64,000 nt of DNA from Astropecten irregularis (Eukaryota > Echinodermata > Asteroidea > Paxillosida > Astropectinidae), in NCBI GenBank assembly GCA_963971285.1, contig OZ020253.1, positions 3,658,001 to 3,722,000 on the forward strand, written 5' to 3'. Position 1 is the stretch's first letter; every line of letters begins with the position of its first letter. The notes below the pieces were generated by a model. It did not search any database. It was not told the origin of the DNA and was given only the letters and a program-made list of their open reading frames with translations. A program made the translations under genes and the position numbers. Positions 10,800 through 21,700 of this stretch are shown here, piece after piece.

Positions 10800-12799
10800 T
10801 GATCCTACGTCGTCGCGGTCTATACACCTCTACGTGATGCCGGGGTAACACAGCCGGCTCTGTGCTTACGACCCGATGAAAGGCCTATATGCGGGGGGAA
10901 TGGATGAGAGTTTAACCTCATTCCCTCCGCGGTACAGCAAATCGGAATGGCCGAGTTTGGGTTCGTCCCCTCATTCCGGGCTACTGCTGCTACCACTGCC
11001 AGTCCGAAGGAATTCCGGGCGGTTAGATGCTAGGCATGCCTTGAAGGCTACGTGTCTAATTGTCCCGAAGAGGCCTACGGCCGGGGGTAGCTCGATACCA
11101 CGGTCGCTACCAGAGCGGAGGGAGAACGCTCGCTACCGGAGGCGACGAAGGATGCCGCCGCAACGGAATGACTGGCCCGGGCGTAACATGCTCCTTTTGT
11201 TTAGGAAACATTGTTACGACCCGCTCAACAGAGGCTCGCCCCGGATACGTTTTCCGGTCTCCCGAGCCGATATACTAGCTGTCTACGGGTAAGAGCCGTG
11301 ATGACGTGCTTTTGCTCCCCATGTCTGCCGGGCTCGATTGCGGACGTCAGAGAGATGCCCTGTCTGCGTCCAGCCTCCAGTGGTCCTAGCTTTTATTCTG
11401 CACACTCCACGCCTTTGTCCGATGTACAAAGCCTCAGACATCAGTGTATATGAGCAGTGCTACAATCGTACCACCGCTACGCCCGAGCGAACACCATTGC
11501 GGACCTCAGAGAGATGTGCATAGGCTCGAGCAGCCAATGAGCACCGTGACCCCACGTCCATTGTCTGGCTCTACCCAGACGGAAAGCCATGGAGAGTTCC
11601 ATACACGGCTGAACTGCCAGACAGCTACTCCAGCCCGCACCATGCCACCGACTTCAACCCGCTACCATTAGCGGCCTCCAGTCGCCTACACAGGGCACGG
11701 TATGAAGGCTTACCTCGCCGAAGATCATGTGCTATAGCTGTGGGGGTGAGAGAAGCGATATGCCTACCACCCCTCAGTCTGTCGAGCACGATTGCGGACG
11801 TCAAAGGGACGCTCCTTTACTACGTGGCCCAGCCGCAAAGAGCTGAAAGCTTCAGGGGGTCACACACAACAAGACCCCTCAACAGGCCACACGGGGCATT
11901 ACGCACGGCTTTGTTAGCCGCGCTACCAGGCCCCCCTTCATTTGATACATGGATTGTCACACGCACATCCTTGCTATTGTTGGGCTCTCCCCAAGCGGAA
12001 AGATGTGGAGAGATCTACGTACACAGCTGCACGGCCCATCGTCCATACAAGCCAGGTCAACACCGTCGGCTTTGTTCCGTGATGCATCGGCGGCCACAAT
12101 CAGTTGGACCCACTACAGTACATGTATTACACCGACGTCCAGTGACGATTGCCGCCTGGACACGCCCACTTATCTGGCCCTCTCCGCCCAGACCAAGCTC
12201 CATGGCGCAGTGTCTCTTTATTATAATAATAATGGACTCTTTTAATGCGCCGGTATCCGCCAAGCATGACGCTCATGGCACATATCTATTATTATCCTTG
12301 GTCAGCGGGCCACAATTTACAGCATACATGTAATTCTTAGCCCGAGATGGACTTTATACGAGCCTTTTCCGACCATCGCTCAACGAAAGCAGAGAGCCTC
12401 AACGCCTGCACCAACTCAGCCGCAATAGCCCTTTACGCAGCCGAGCCCAGCCGACTGTCACCCTCAGAGTCGGACTGTACCCACGGTCGGACTGTCTCAA
12501 GTCGAGTCGTTCCACTTCCACGGCCGACTTGTCCTGTCCTATCCATACTGGAATCTCACTTCAATCTGCTATACGCTGTACAAGCACTTCGTACTGTACA
12601 TGGATCCCTTCATACTGTCCGGCTTTACTGGAGCGGAAACGATGCCGCCGGCTCGGCCCCAACTGCAGTCGACGCACCTTGGGCCGAGTTGGCCCGCGGA
12701 CGATTTAAGGCTAAACTCTATGCTTCCACGGATGCATTGATGGATAATGCCGGTACTTTCTTCCTCGCGGAGCGGAAAGCTGCTAGGATTCCCATCTGC

Positions 12800-12849
<50 letters not shown>

Positions 12850-15800
12850 GCCCAATGGCCATGCCGGTCCGCACTATGTTCTCGGGCTCGGCCGCTTGCA
12901 GTCGACCTGCTTCATGGCGAGTTGTTCCCAGTCGAGTTGTCCAGTGCCCATGGGCCGATAACGCGTCCTACCTTAGCTCGACGCTATGGAGCGGTAACAT
13001 GTACCCGAGACACGTACACTGAATCATCGTTCACCATCGCTACCGGAACGGGAAACTGCGAGAGTCCACACGCACTGCACGTAACTGTTCAACGACCACG
13101 CATCACTGCACTTCCGGGCGCATTGTACAACCGTCAACATTTACGGCTTGCACACTACTACAATGACTACAGCCAAGACCGCTCCGTGGCTCCACATCGG
13201 TGACCTCGGCGACCCTGGCAGTCATAAGTGTACTACATGTATCCTGTTTGGACGCTGGATAATGAATAGAGTGATAAAGGTGATTAAAATGCGAGCCTGC
13301 ATTGACTCGAAATTCGGCTACCTCACTCGCCACGCATGTTGTCCTGAGGTCAAAGGTCATACATGTGATAATACATGTACATGTTTTATACATGTGATAA
13401 TACTTGTACATGTACTGCTCACCACATAGAGGCCCAAAATATATTGGGTACCGGGAGGTGACAATTCATCCTGATCTTGTTCTACCTCCATGACCTGACG
13501 GTGTTACATAGTCTGAGATGAACCATCACTACTTATCACGCTTGCAACATCTTCGGATCAGCTGACTTCCTCGCCTTCTCTCATCCTTATGCTTTGAAAA
13601 GTGATAAACACTGAACAAAAGTATGGTATAGATTGGAATTTTCCTCCTTCCTTTCTGTCAAATTCTAGTTACATGGCGGCACTTATACAGTACCGAGTCA
13701 CTACATGCCAAGGCAGGGAAGAACCCAGCATGCGTCAACCCAGCCTACCTCCACCGTCAACTCCACAAGCTCCCCGCTCGTTGCGGAATAGCTCCCGTTG
13801 ACGGTTGGCAACAACATTGCAGAACTCCGAAGCACCCCTTTCGGACCTGCGGACTGATTTTCGACGTCCTTGAGGCCTTAAAACCCCCATCGGCGGAAAA
13901 TACAAGGCAATTTTCTTCTCCATCGGCTCTACCCAGGACATTGAAGAATTACCATGAATAGCTGTGGCCACAGTCCCTTCCACGAAGGTCAACATTTCCA
14001 GCTTATCATAACTACCAGTATGGCCGGCTCATGCCAGCCCTCAACACGCTGGCCCCATACCCAATGGGTATGGACCCCGTCGACACGTACCCCGCATCAA
14101 ACAACCTCTGCGAGCATGACCGAAGTCGACTCGGGCCAGCCCAACGGTCCCCAGTTCCTTTCTGCAGATTGCAAACTTGGGGAACACACAGGGAATTCCG
14201 ACGCCTTACGTCTGGCTGTCATTCCACATCATCGGATGAGTAGGTCATCTCTGCCAATGACCTTACACCTGCTGCCACACACAACAAGACACAGTCCAGA
14301 GTTTTCGACTCCTGGTTCCTACAAACCCCTGGAAGATGTCAAAACACCCCGCTCAGGATACCCTTAGCATCCTGAGCCTCGTGGCCCACAGGTCTTTATA
14401 GAGAATGGCAGTGACCCGACCCAACCAGGTCACATTCTCCTGGTATATGTAAACTCGCCCACAACGCCTGGCTTCTCGGCCCAGATCTCGGCGAAGGACC
14501 GAACTACGTGTTCAAATGGTCCACTCGGAGCAACCATTGGACATCACCGACATGACGAACGCTGGACGTCAGTCACATACCCAGCATAGGCGTGAAGTCC
14601 CGACTCCAAGAACTCCAACCCCACTACAAGGATCAACTTGGAATAGTTCCTGGTGAGGTTTGAACCCGTATCGTCCGGACTGGCGCAACGAGTAGGCCGC
14701 CACTCCGTACCAGCAATCGGAACCACAACCACTGTGAGATTCTTAGTAGCCCTGCAACACATATGCCAGCACTCTCAGTTATACCGAGAGCAAGCAAGAA
14801 CATCTACACACCTACTCCTGACCTGTCACCCAGAGCGGATGGGTTGTGCCCCTCTGATCTGCGTCCCTGCCCTGGATCATCCAGGGGACGCCGGCAAGGA
14901 CAACACCTCACTCCACCTTCCACTTCTCGACCGCCAATAACGACCCCACAGGTGGCCGCTGCGACCGAGACACTCGTCTGCCCTCCTACATAGCATGTAT
15001 CATGTACAAGCCATCTTAGGCGCCCCATGTCGCCTCTAAGGACAGTACTGGCAGCGACTTACACCACGCACCGGACACACCCCTTCTCGTGCGTACGGGC
15101 AGGAAACTTCTCACCACCGTCGAGAGGCAAACTAAGGGGCTCGGCCTGGACCAGTTGCGCAATGACCAGTCAATACTACCCGGGCCCGACACCCTCCACT
15201 TCACTTGGCTTGGGGCCTACGGCCCCCAAAACCAACACCCAACACGCTGGACATCATACAAGGACCCTCACAGCGGGGCCTCACAACGAAGCCTCTGTCA
15301 TGGCTACCCGGTGACTGTTTATACCTTCCCCGATGTGGTGCTACGAAGATGCTCCCTCTCCTTCTCCTACTAATACACCACTAACGGCTATGGCGGACCT
15401 CTGCCTACGCACCAGTCCACACCAGGCTCCAAGTTTCTTCTACCCGCAGCTACAGGTCTGCTTGGACTACACACGATGTTTTCGAGGATGGCTCTCCCCT
15501 CTCAACCCATGTGGCCAATGCACACACCTCCTATGGGCCACGTTCTACCGAATGGCCCCTAGCACACTACCGTGCATCTACTAACCTTCCTCCTGTCAGT
15601 GGTTACGCCTACGAGGACCAGTGAAATCAGGGCCCTATCGATAGCTGAATACGCCGGATGCCACACAGCACTCGACTCCTTCCAACCATAGGCTTCCTCA
15701 CCAAAACTGATGCCCTGTCTTCGAGCCACCAGACACCTCTGTATCATCTCGGACATCGCGCTCCGGTGACCCGTCAGGCAAGCTAGGGTGCCACGTCAGG

Positions 15801-16250
15801 GGTCTGATGTGGTACCTAGCCCAATCTAAGGACCTGAGAAGGAACCCCTCTCAGCCCTTCGCCACTACCACGAAGCCCAGCGTCGAAAGTCACGTTTATC
15901 CGCTGGATCGCCTCGACCGTCAAGTTTGCATGCCCAGTCTGCCCATCTAAACCGGGCCAGCAAACCCACTGACACATCAAGACCCAAGATGCGAGAACAG
16001 TACTCGCATCCTGGTCCTATTTCTGAGTTCTGTCATCAGACTTGGACGAGGCAGCATGATGGAAATGTCCCCTCCATTTTCTCCTCTTGCTACCTGAGGG
16101 ACGTCCTGCGGAGCGACTTAACTCATGTACGACAGGAAAATCCTGGCTTCACCGACCTGGAAACCAGGATTCCTTCAGGCCTGCTGACAGATGGGCAAGA
16201 CCTCCACGGAAGCTCTGCCCATGGCGAACTCACGATGGGCATTGTGCCCA
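10800..16250. other. GC-rich interior with no recognisable protein
   Basis: Base composition is visibly richer in G+C and CpG than the flanks. Six frames show only scattered open frames of 60-204 codons. None contains a YXDD-type polymerase box, an RNase H pattern, or the R...HxxR...Y pattern of tyrosine recombinases that I could see. Diverged related segments exist, for example ATTGCGGACGTCAGAGAGAT (11338), a similar one at 11495 and another at 11791. Two CTC-CCAGACGG/CAAGCGGAAAG-type segments lie near 11570 and 11985. The stretch 13205-13440 is AT-richer and holds ACATGT repeats, like host DNA. Confidence 0.6.
12802..12846. repeat. T45 homopolymer
   Basis: 45 consecutive T sit in the middle of the GC-rich interior. 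It produces meaningless poly-phenylalanine in overlapping frames. It could be the complement of a poly(A) tail captured by retroposition into the element. Confidence 0.9.
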
Positions 16251-16330
16251 TTATGCTAACCTGATTCATATCCACCAAACTTTCCTGGCTCTCCATGTAG
16301 CCAGCCCACCACCGTAACTCGGTGCCACTC

Positions 16331-16429
16331 TGCATATAGTAGTAACCGTCTGGGGTAGGTTGAATGCAGTAGACTCTCCCCCACCTGTTGTGGGTTGAGT
16401 CTACTAGTTCATACCTACCCCAGACGGTT
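16331..16429 (+). repeat. Internal complementary region (ICR)
   Basis: Bases 16331-16375 are the complement of 10426-10470 (left terminus). Bases 16376-16429 are the complement of 16600-16653 (right terminus). They abut as AGTAGACT|CTCCCCCACC, so the region records the sequence of a circular junction of the element ends. In DIRS-1-type models this region templates completion of the ends during circle formation. The two halves also share CAGACGGTT cores in inverted order, so the region itself can fold. Confidence 0.88.
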
Positions 16430-16476
16430 GCGTCCCGCCCGTCCTCCCCACTTCTGGCCTCGAGCCTCCTGGCTTC

Positions 16477-16653
16477 GAAAAGAAGGACGATCATGGCGGC
16501 TATGTCGGTATGCATTGTGGGAGGTCAGGGTGCACCACGGTTGATCAAGTCTTTTCAGCGAAGCAGCAAATTGGCGCAGGGGAATTTGCATATAGTAGTA
16601 ACCGTCTGGGGTAGGTATGAACTAGTAGACTCAACCCACAACAGGTGGGGGAG
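16477..16653 (-). repeat. Right inverted terminal repeat
   Basis: A 140-bp core complementary to 10441-10580 is followed by the outer extension 16617-16653, which ends in CAACAGGTGGGGGAG. The unequal extensions of left and right repeats match DIRS-1-like elements. Confidence 0.9.
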
Positions 16654-16974
16654 AATTTTACACGCAAAATGAAAGCAAAAATCGTACTTTCACTCAAAAA
16701 TTCAGGAAATGTTTCCATATAAAAGTTATTTTGACAAATAATGTTTTAAAATCTGATTTATTAAACTGAAAAAAATCTCACTTTGCTATTTTATATGTCA
16801 CAAATCTTACTGAATTGGATGAAAATCTTACTGGTTAGCAGATAGGAAAAAATCACTACTCACACAATAAATACATTTTTTAATACGAAAATGTATTATA
16901 AATCATAGTTGTTGCTAAAATTCAATGGAAAAAGCTATTTGTTTAAGAATATATACAAGTGATAAACTGTTGCA

Positions 16975-17315
16975 AACTGCTCATCAGCCAAAATAATGAC
17001 TGAAATCTATAAAATGCTTGGAGTTAGGAGGGCCTGACGCATTTCGATCCTAGTGGGATCTTTATCGAAGGCTGAATGTAAAATATGATGCGAAACATTG
17101 TGGGTGGTTGCAAACTAAGCATCTAAAACAATGCTTAGTTTCTATAAAGCTAAACTCATTTTAAGAATATAATACAAGTATATTACATGTAATAAAATAC
17201 TGTAAACTGCTTATCAGCCAAAATAATGACCTGAAATTTATCAAATGCTTGGAGCTAGGAGGGCCTGACGCATTGCGATCCTATTCCAAGCAGGATCTTT
17301 ATCGAAGGCTGAATG
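16975..17315 (+). repeat. Two family G half-elements in tandem
   Basis: Copies at 16975-17070 and 17206-17315 each contain CTGCTCATCAGCCAAAATAA (or the same with TTATC), AAATGCTTGGAG and GGAGGGCCTGACGCATT, then CTTTATCGAAGGCTGAATGT. The duplicated unit is roughly 230 bp and includes the following AAATATGA segment. Confidence 0.65.
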
Positions 17316-17399
17316 TAAAATATGACACAAAACGCTAAGCATCTAAAAAAAAAAATGCTAAGTTTCTAAAAAGCTTAATTCATTTTAAGAATTAACATC

Positions 17400-17426
17400 G
17401 ATCATAAATCATAAATCATAAATCAT
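17400..17426. repeat. Short ATAAATC tandem repeat
   Basis: CATAAATCATAAATC occurs as four consecutive 7-bp units. Confidence 0.8.
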
Positions 17427-18007
17427 ATGTCACGACTCTCCCGTGACCAAAGAAAGTCACCCCCAACCAATTATCTTTATTTTCGGAACCGCCGACCCAT
17501 TCTATTGGCCGCTCACTAATGGCCTTTTCTGTTTCAGCGTGGTGAGTTGGCGGCAATATCGTCAGCAAAAACCTTGACGGTCTAATGAAAATTTCATTAG
17601 CGACGATGCTATATTGAAGAGTACAGGGTTCGGAGATATTGCACATGTACAGTACGCTTTCTATATAAGGTGTGGTCTGAAGAATATGTGCCACAGTCAC
17701 CAGTAAGGAGATCAAATTATCAAATAGGATAATATTTAAGAAGATTAGTCTGTTCACTTGAAATCCGACTGCTCATTTTTATACAGTCGGCCATTTATGT
17801 ACATGTAGGCCTACAGTACAGTACATTGTGTCTACAGTGCCCACACTTATTGGACTTAGTGTATTGAAGTACAGTGTATGTGAGGGTTTGCAGCACAAAA
17901 GAATATTAAAAACACCGTCTAACACTTGTAAATTTTACACAATTGTACAATTTCACGCTTTGTTTTTGTCATCACAATATCATTTGTTTTAAAAATAATA
18001 GCCAATA

Positions 18008-18352
18008 CAAGTAATAAACTACTGCAAACTGCTCATCGACCAAAATAATGACCTGAAATATATTAAATGCTTGGAGTTAGGAGGGCCTGACATTTCGCTC
18101 CTAGCAGGATCTTGCTCAAAGGCTAAATGCTTAGAGTAAGGAGGCCTGACATTTCGATCCTAGCGGGATCTTTATCGAAGGCTTTCCTTTGACGTTTAGA
18201 TCCTAGCAGGATCTTTCTCTATGATCCTGCTAGATCCTTTTAGCCTTTGAGAAAGATCCTGCTAGGATCGAAATGTCAGGCTCTCCTAACTCCAAACATG
18301 TATTTCAGGTCATTATTTTGGTTGATGAGCAGTTTGCAGCAGTTTATTACTT
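18008..18352. mobile_element. Foldback element family G
   Basis: The left arm reads AAACTGCTCATCGACCAAAA, AAATGCTTGGAGTTAGGAGG and GATCTTGCTCAAAGGC. The right arm is the same in reverse complement, ending TTGATGAGCAGTTTGCAGCA. Between them lie further partial arms (18119-18190 and 18195-18245). Each arm contains the short perfect hairpin GATCCTGCTAGGATC followed on the minus sense by GAAA and a GTCAGG-like word. There is no open frame. Confidence 0.7.
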
Positions 18353-18569
18353 GCATTGCTCATAATAGACTTATCAGATATAAATTTGCATAGGAATACA
18401 AATTATAAACTCTGTCCCCCTTTGTTCTGATCCGCTCATCCATTTAAATGTGTATCTCCACTTGCATGTTCTTGTCCTCTTGTCATTTAGCCTTTGAGAA
18501 AGATCCTGCTAGGATCAAAACGTCAGGCCTTCCTACAAAGTAACTCGAAGTAGATATTTACATTAAAAC

Positions 18570-18745
18570 ATTGACAAATGTCTCCTGATGAGGACTAGAG
18601 CAGGCTAGTCGAAACGTTGAGACTTTGCGAGAAGTGCGAACAAAACAGAAGTGCGAAAGTACGATTTATTCTTAGATGATGTTTCCGCAAACCGATCCAC
18701 ATTACAATTGTCACCATGCAAAGCCTCAAACCTTTCTTAACATTG
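18570..18745 (+). repeat. Repeat with hammerhead-like core, copy 1
   Basis: CTGATGA (18585-18591) is followed by the hairpin GACTAG-AGCAGG-CTAGTC (18593-18610) and then GAAAC (18611-18615). That is the order of the conserved hammerhead-ribozyme core, with one extra base (18592) before the stem. Related copies are at 59612-59800 and, in reverse, 54068-54250. Downstream words shared with the others include GTTTCCGCAAACCGATC and AAGCCTCAAA. Hammerhead motifs are known in Penelope-like retroelements. No Penelope protein is present here, and stems I and III could not be assigned. Confidence 0.5.
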
Positions 18746-18934
18746 ACAAATAGATGTATCTTTAAAAATTATGTAGGAAGACATTAATACTGTTACATGT
18801 ACATTCTTCATACACATACTGTACATGTGACAAGTAACATCACATGTATCATGCATCATGTATATGTACATGTACACGTAGACCTAAATGTATAATTGGT
18901 CAACATGTAAATTCCAATCTCTATGTTCCTGTAT

Positions 18935-19016
18935 AAGTAGTATGTACAGTAGTATGCAAATAAGCATGTACATGTACAGTAGTATGCACATAAACATGTA
19001 CATGTACATATTTTAC
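18935..19016. repeat. ACATGTACATGTA-rich tandem repeat
   Basis: Two or more degenerate copies of an approximately 30-bp unit contain GTAGTATGCACATAA and CATGTACATGTACA. Similar self-complementary words are scattered through the window. Confidence 0.6.
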
Positions 19017-19283
19017 TTGATAAAAGCAATATTTCATGCTGACAATGAGAAGGCTCAATATATCATGGCTGTCTATAGATGCACAGTCTTGAATAAGTCA
19101 TCAAATTGAGCAGTAATTGCTCGTTAACAGCGTGCCAATATCACACCTGAGGTCTATTTATAGACCAAACAAATTCAACCACACTGTACGCTGTACGTTG
19201 TACGTGTACATGTACATGCAGGCAGGGGCTAGGTATACTGTACAGTATATGTACACGAAGTAGTTACTGCTGAGAATTTCATG

Positions 19284-19600
19284 TTTAAAGGTATAATACA
19301 TGATTGGTAAAGGTCACAGGACAGCACTCACACTTTGTCTGACCCAACATGTACATGAAATAATAAGCCTGTGAACATTTGAGCTCAATCGGACATCTGA
19401 GTCACAAGAAAATAGCGAAAACCCGACTCAATTTTTCCTATAAAACATAAAGATGGTTTTGATCTTTATACCCCGAGATCAAAACTGTTTTCTGTCTTTG
19501 TTTGACTCTTTTCTGGATAAATACAGCATTTCAGGTGGAAATATTTTAACGGTATGTTTCTACCAGCACCATCTTGATACCATGAGTGAAAGGGGATAAC
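19284..19600. mobile_element. MITE family C, variant copy
   Basis: It starts TTAAAGGTATAATACATGAT and includes GGTCACAGGACAGCACTCAC, TTGAGCTCAATCGGACATCT, the GATCAAAACTG centre and GGTATGTTTCTACCAGCACC. The right end is eroded. Confidence 0.6.
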
Positions 19601-20222
19601 TAAAACAACTCAAGTGAGGGTGTCCTTTATGTTTGTTCCAAAAATCATTCGGACGAACGATCTTTGGAAAAGACACTAAATCTTATGCAACGCGGAAGTA
19701 CGCGCACGCAATCATTGCATGACTGAAGTACAGAGCGTGTGCGCACAATGCACAAAATGAAACATGCATTTATCTAAGGTGCGTCAGATATGGGGCGTAT
19801 TGGGCTTCGAAAACGCACCTGTATAGAACACAAATGCAGATATGCAAATAGATGTACTAAAGACGTAAACAAATGTATAGGTTTGTACACAAACATGGAT
19901 GCGCCTAGCAGGCATCACTCTGTACACGGAGCTAGCGCTCTAGTAATTTTAATATAAACGACCACTATAACAAACAATTTCTGTGCATCCCAGCTTGTAC
20001 GTAGCGGCATTCCACTGAATTACAAAGTAGAAAACTACAAACTACCAGTACTTTTTCACAACTAAACTGGTGCTAAAAACCAATCAAGGATACGTTTGCA
20101 AATAATTTATTCATAGATTTGGCCGCATGCATCAGATTCACAATTATCATAGGTCTTGACATTTGCTCGTGATTTCTAACAAAGACTTGGTTTACATTTA
20201 AGCAGGATTTCAGCAAGAGCTG
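19601..20222. other. Unassigned block, no gene seen
   Basis: No known repeat or coding exon is recognised. Confidence 0.4.
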
Positions 20223-20240
20223 GGGCCTTTCTCAAAGCTT

Positions 20241-20311
<71 letters not shown>

Positions 20312-20345
20312 CGGCTCAGGCTCCAGCTCAGGCTAAGGCTCCGGC
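20241..20345. repeat. GGCTCA hexamer array
   Basis: About 17 hexamers, mainly GGCTCA with some GGCTCC and one GGCTAA near the inner side, form the left arm of the foldback element. Confidence 0.9.
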
Positions 20346-20507
20346 TTTGTCTATGCCATCCATATGCTGAAGATATTAGTTGTGCTTTTTCATTGAAGCT
20401 GAAGCTCTGTTTTCTTTTTCAAACTATAGAATCTACAATGTACTTCCAAAACGCAGCCGAAAGTCTAAAATTTTGATACCCATACTTTTAAAATGGATTC
20501 ACGAAAT

Positions 20508-20508
<1 letters not shown>

Positions 20509-20543
<35 letters not shown>

Positions 20544-20635
20544 AGAGCTGGAGACGGAGCCGGAGCCAGAGCTAGAGCCAGAGCTGGAGCTGGAACAGGA
20601 GCTGGAGCTGGAGCCAGAGCCGGAGCCTGAGCCGA
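20509..20635. repeat. GAGCCG/GAGCTG hexamer array
   Basis: About 21 hexamers of the form GAGCYR with scattered substitutions form the right arm, opposite in sense to the array at 20241. Confidence 0.9.
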
Positions 20636-20652
20636 GCTTTGAGAGAGGCTCC

Positions 20653-21195
20653 TTAAATTAAAGCGTTTTATTAAATATGCAAATGAAATAAACGATCAGA
20701 AGAGTCCCTTCCACACCAATTATCTCCAAACAGCTCCTTCAATTATCTCCGAACGGGCAACGGATGTCTACAGAAGGCAAATATTCAGCCGTTGAGGACA
20801 AGATTTAGAGAGAAGATGAGCAAATTCCCCGAGCAGCCGAAGCAATTAAGCCGACTTGGTTCATTACCGTGTCATCTCTATCAGGAAAGTACACAAATCA
20901 GCCCTATGAAGTCGACTGTGCGGATATTTACCGCGCATCAGTGCGTGGCCCTGCATGGCGCGCCGGACAAAAGACGCGGATACTGTGCTTTCTGCTAATT
21001 AAAAAGAAACAAATATACGACGCAAAGGTTGCGTCGGGAATTAAGTTATTGATTTCTCCTCTTAGAAATTTGGATGCGTTATTATGACAAGCATTGAGGC
21101 ATTGCGACATCATGCTGGCGCACTGTAAACTGTACATACTCAGCATTTCTGAGAACTCCCTTTGTTTATTAAGCAGTCTTTATCTTTTCCCAAGT
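20653..21195. other. Unassigned block, no gene seen
   Basis: No gene is recognised. Overlapping frames of about 70 codons between 20792 and 21146 have no known domain. Confidence 0.4.
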
Positions 21196-21199
21196 ATAA

Positions 21200-21352
21200 A
21201 TTTAATCCAAATTTGGAAATAATTCATTCAAAAATTTCAGATAATCATCAAATAACCACAAGGGGAACTGACTGAATTGTTTAAAGTCATTGAAAAGTGA
21301 ACACAGAAAAATTGACTGGAGTGGGATTCGAACCGGCAACCTCCTGAAAAAT
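21200..21352 (-). mobile_element. tRNA-derived SINE, truncated reverse copy
   Basis: On the minus strand it reads GGTTGCCGGTTCGAATCCCA (B-box-like), then CTCCAGTCAATTTTTCTGTG and GTTCACTTTTCAATG. This is the same head-body junction as at 2755. The A-box side is missing or decayed. Confidence 0.6.
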
Positions 21353-21572
21353 TTAAGATATTTGGAAATCTGCTATTAAACGGTCGGGGTGTTTTGGGAG
21401 GGTCTGGTCAATTCAATGATCTGTAATGTTTAAGCGCGCACGACGCGGCTCCCCGGTACTCACCAACGGCTATTATGCAACATACTTCCGGGTTCTTAAT
21501 TTCTGATGTTTTATATCAAATTGCAGGTACCTGGGTACCCGTTTCAGTTCCAAAATTACCCGTGAATGCACA

Positions 21573-21700
21573 GCCTTCATTTCAACCCAGGAAAGTGATT
21601 CTGGTTCAAATGGGAGCGATTTCAATTCTGCTCTTCAGAGAGTGTTCATTTAGTACACAAGATCAAAGCCATGTCTCCACAAGAATACAAATTCCGGTAT
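21573..21700 (+). repeat. Repeat family E, 3' fragment
   Basis: It contains TTCAACCCAGGAAAGTGATT, AAATGGGAGCGATTTCAATT and CATGTCTCCACAAGAATACA, the 3' third of family E. Confidence 0.65.

Larger units (their letters stand above)
10426..16653 (+). mobile_element. DIRS-architecture element without recognisable genes
   Basis: By eye, 10441-10580 is the exact reverse complement of 16477-16616 (140 of 140 bases). The left repeat has a 15-bp outer extension (10426-10440) and the right a different 37-bp one (16617-16653). Just inside the right repeat, 16331-16429 joins the complement of the left end directly to the complement of the right end. Inverted terminal repeats with unequal extensions, an internal complementary region beside the right repeat, and no target duplication are hallmarks of DIRS retrotransposons. 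DIRS elements normally encode Gag, reverse transcriptase/RNase H, often a methyltransferase, and a tyrosine recombinase. I found none of these; the longest frame is 204 codons and contains a poly-F run. The identical repeats suggest recent mobilisation, so it may be non-autonomous. The orientation is inferred from the position of the internal region. Confidence 0.82.
20223..20652. mobile_element. Foldback MITE family F with hexamer arrays in its arms
   Basis: The ends TTTCTCAAAGCTTGGCTC and GAGCCGAGCTTTGAGAGA are inverted repeats. Immediately inside the left end is a GGCTCA/GGCTCC array (20241-20345). Immediately inside the right end is its complement type, GAGCCG/GAGCCA/GAGCTG (20509-20635). 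The loop holds TGAAGCTGAAGCTCTGTTTT and AAATGGATTCACGAAATGGA, also found at 33023-33524 and 55494-55719. Translation gives an EPEPEP run, which I attribute to the repeat and not to a gene. Confidence 0.8.

Noticed and set aside
12347-12961. 204-codon frame with a poly-phenylalanine run
   Set aside because: The run is a T45 homopolymer; the surrounding residues match no known domain and overlapping frames are equally open.
20380-20661. EPEPEP-rich 93-codon protein
   Set aside because: Product of the GAGCCG hexamer array in a foldback element; the array length differs between copies and there is no domain.
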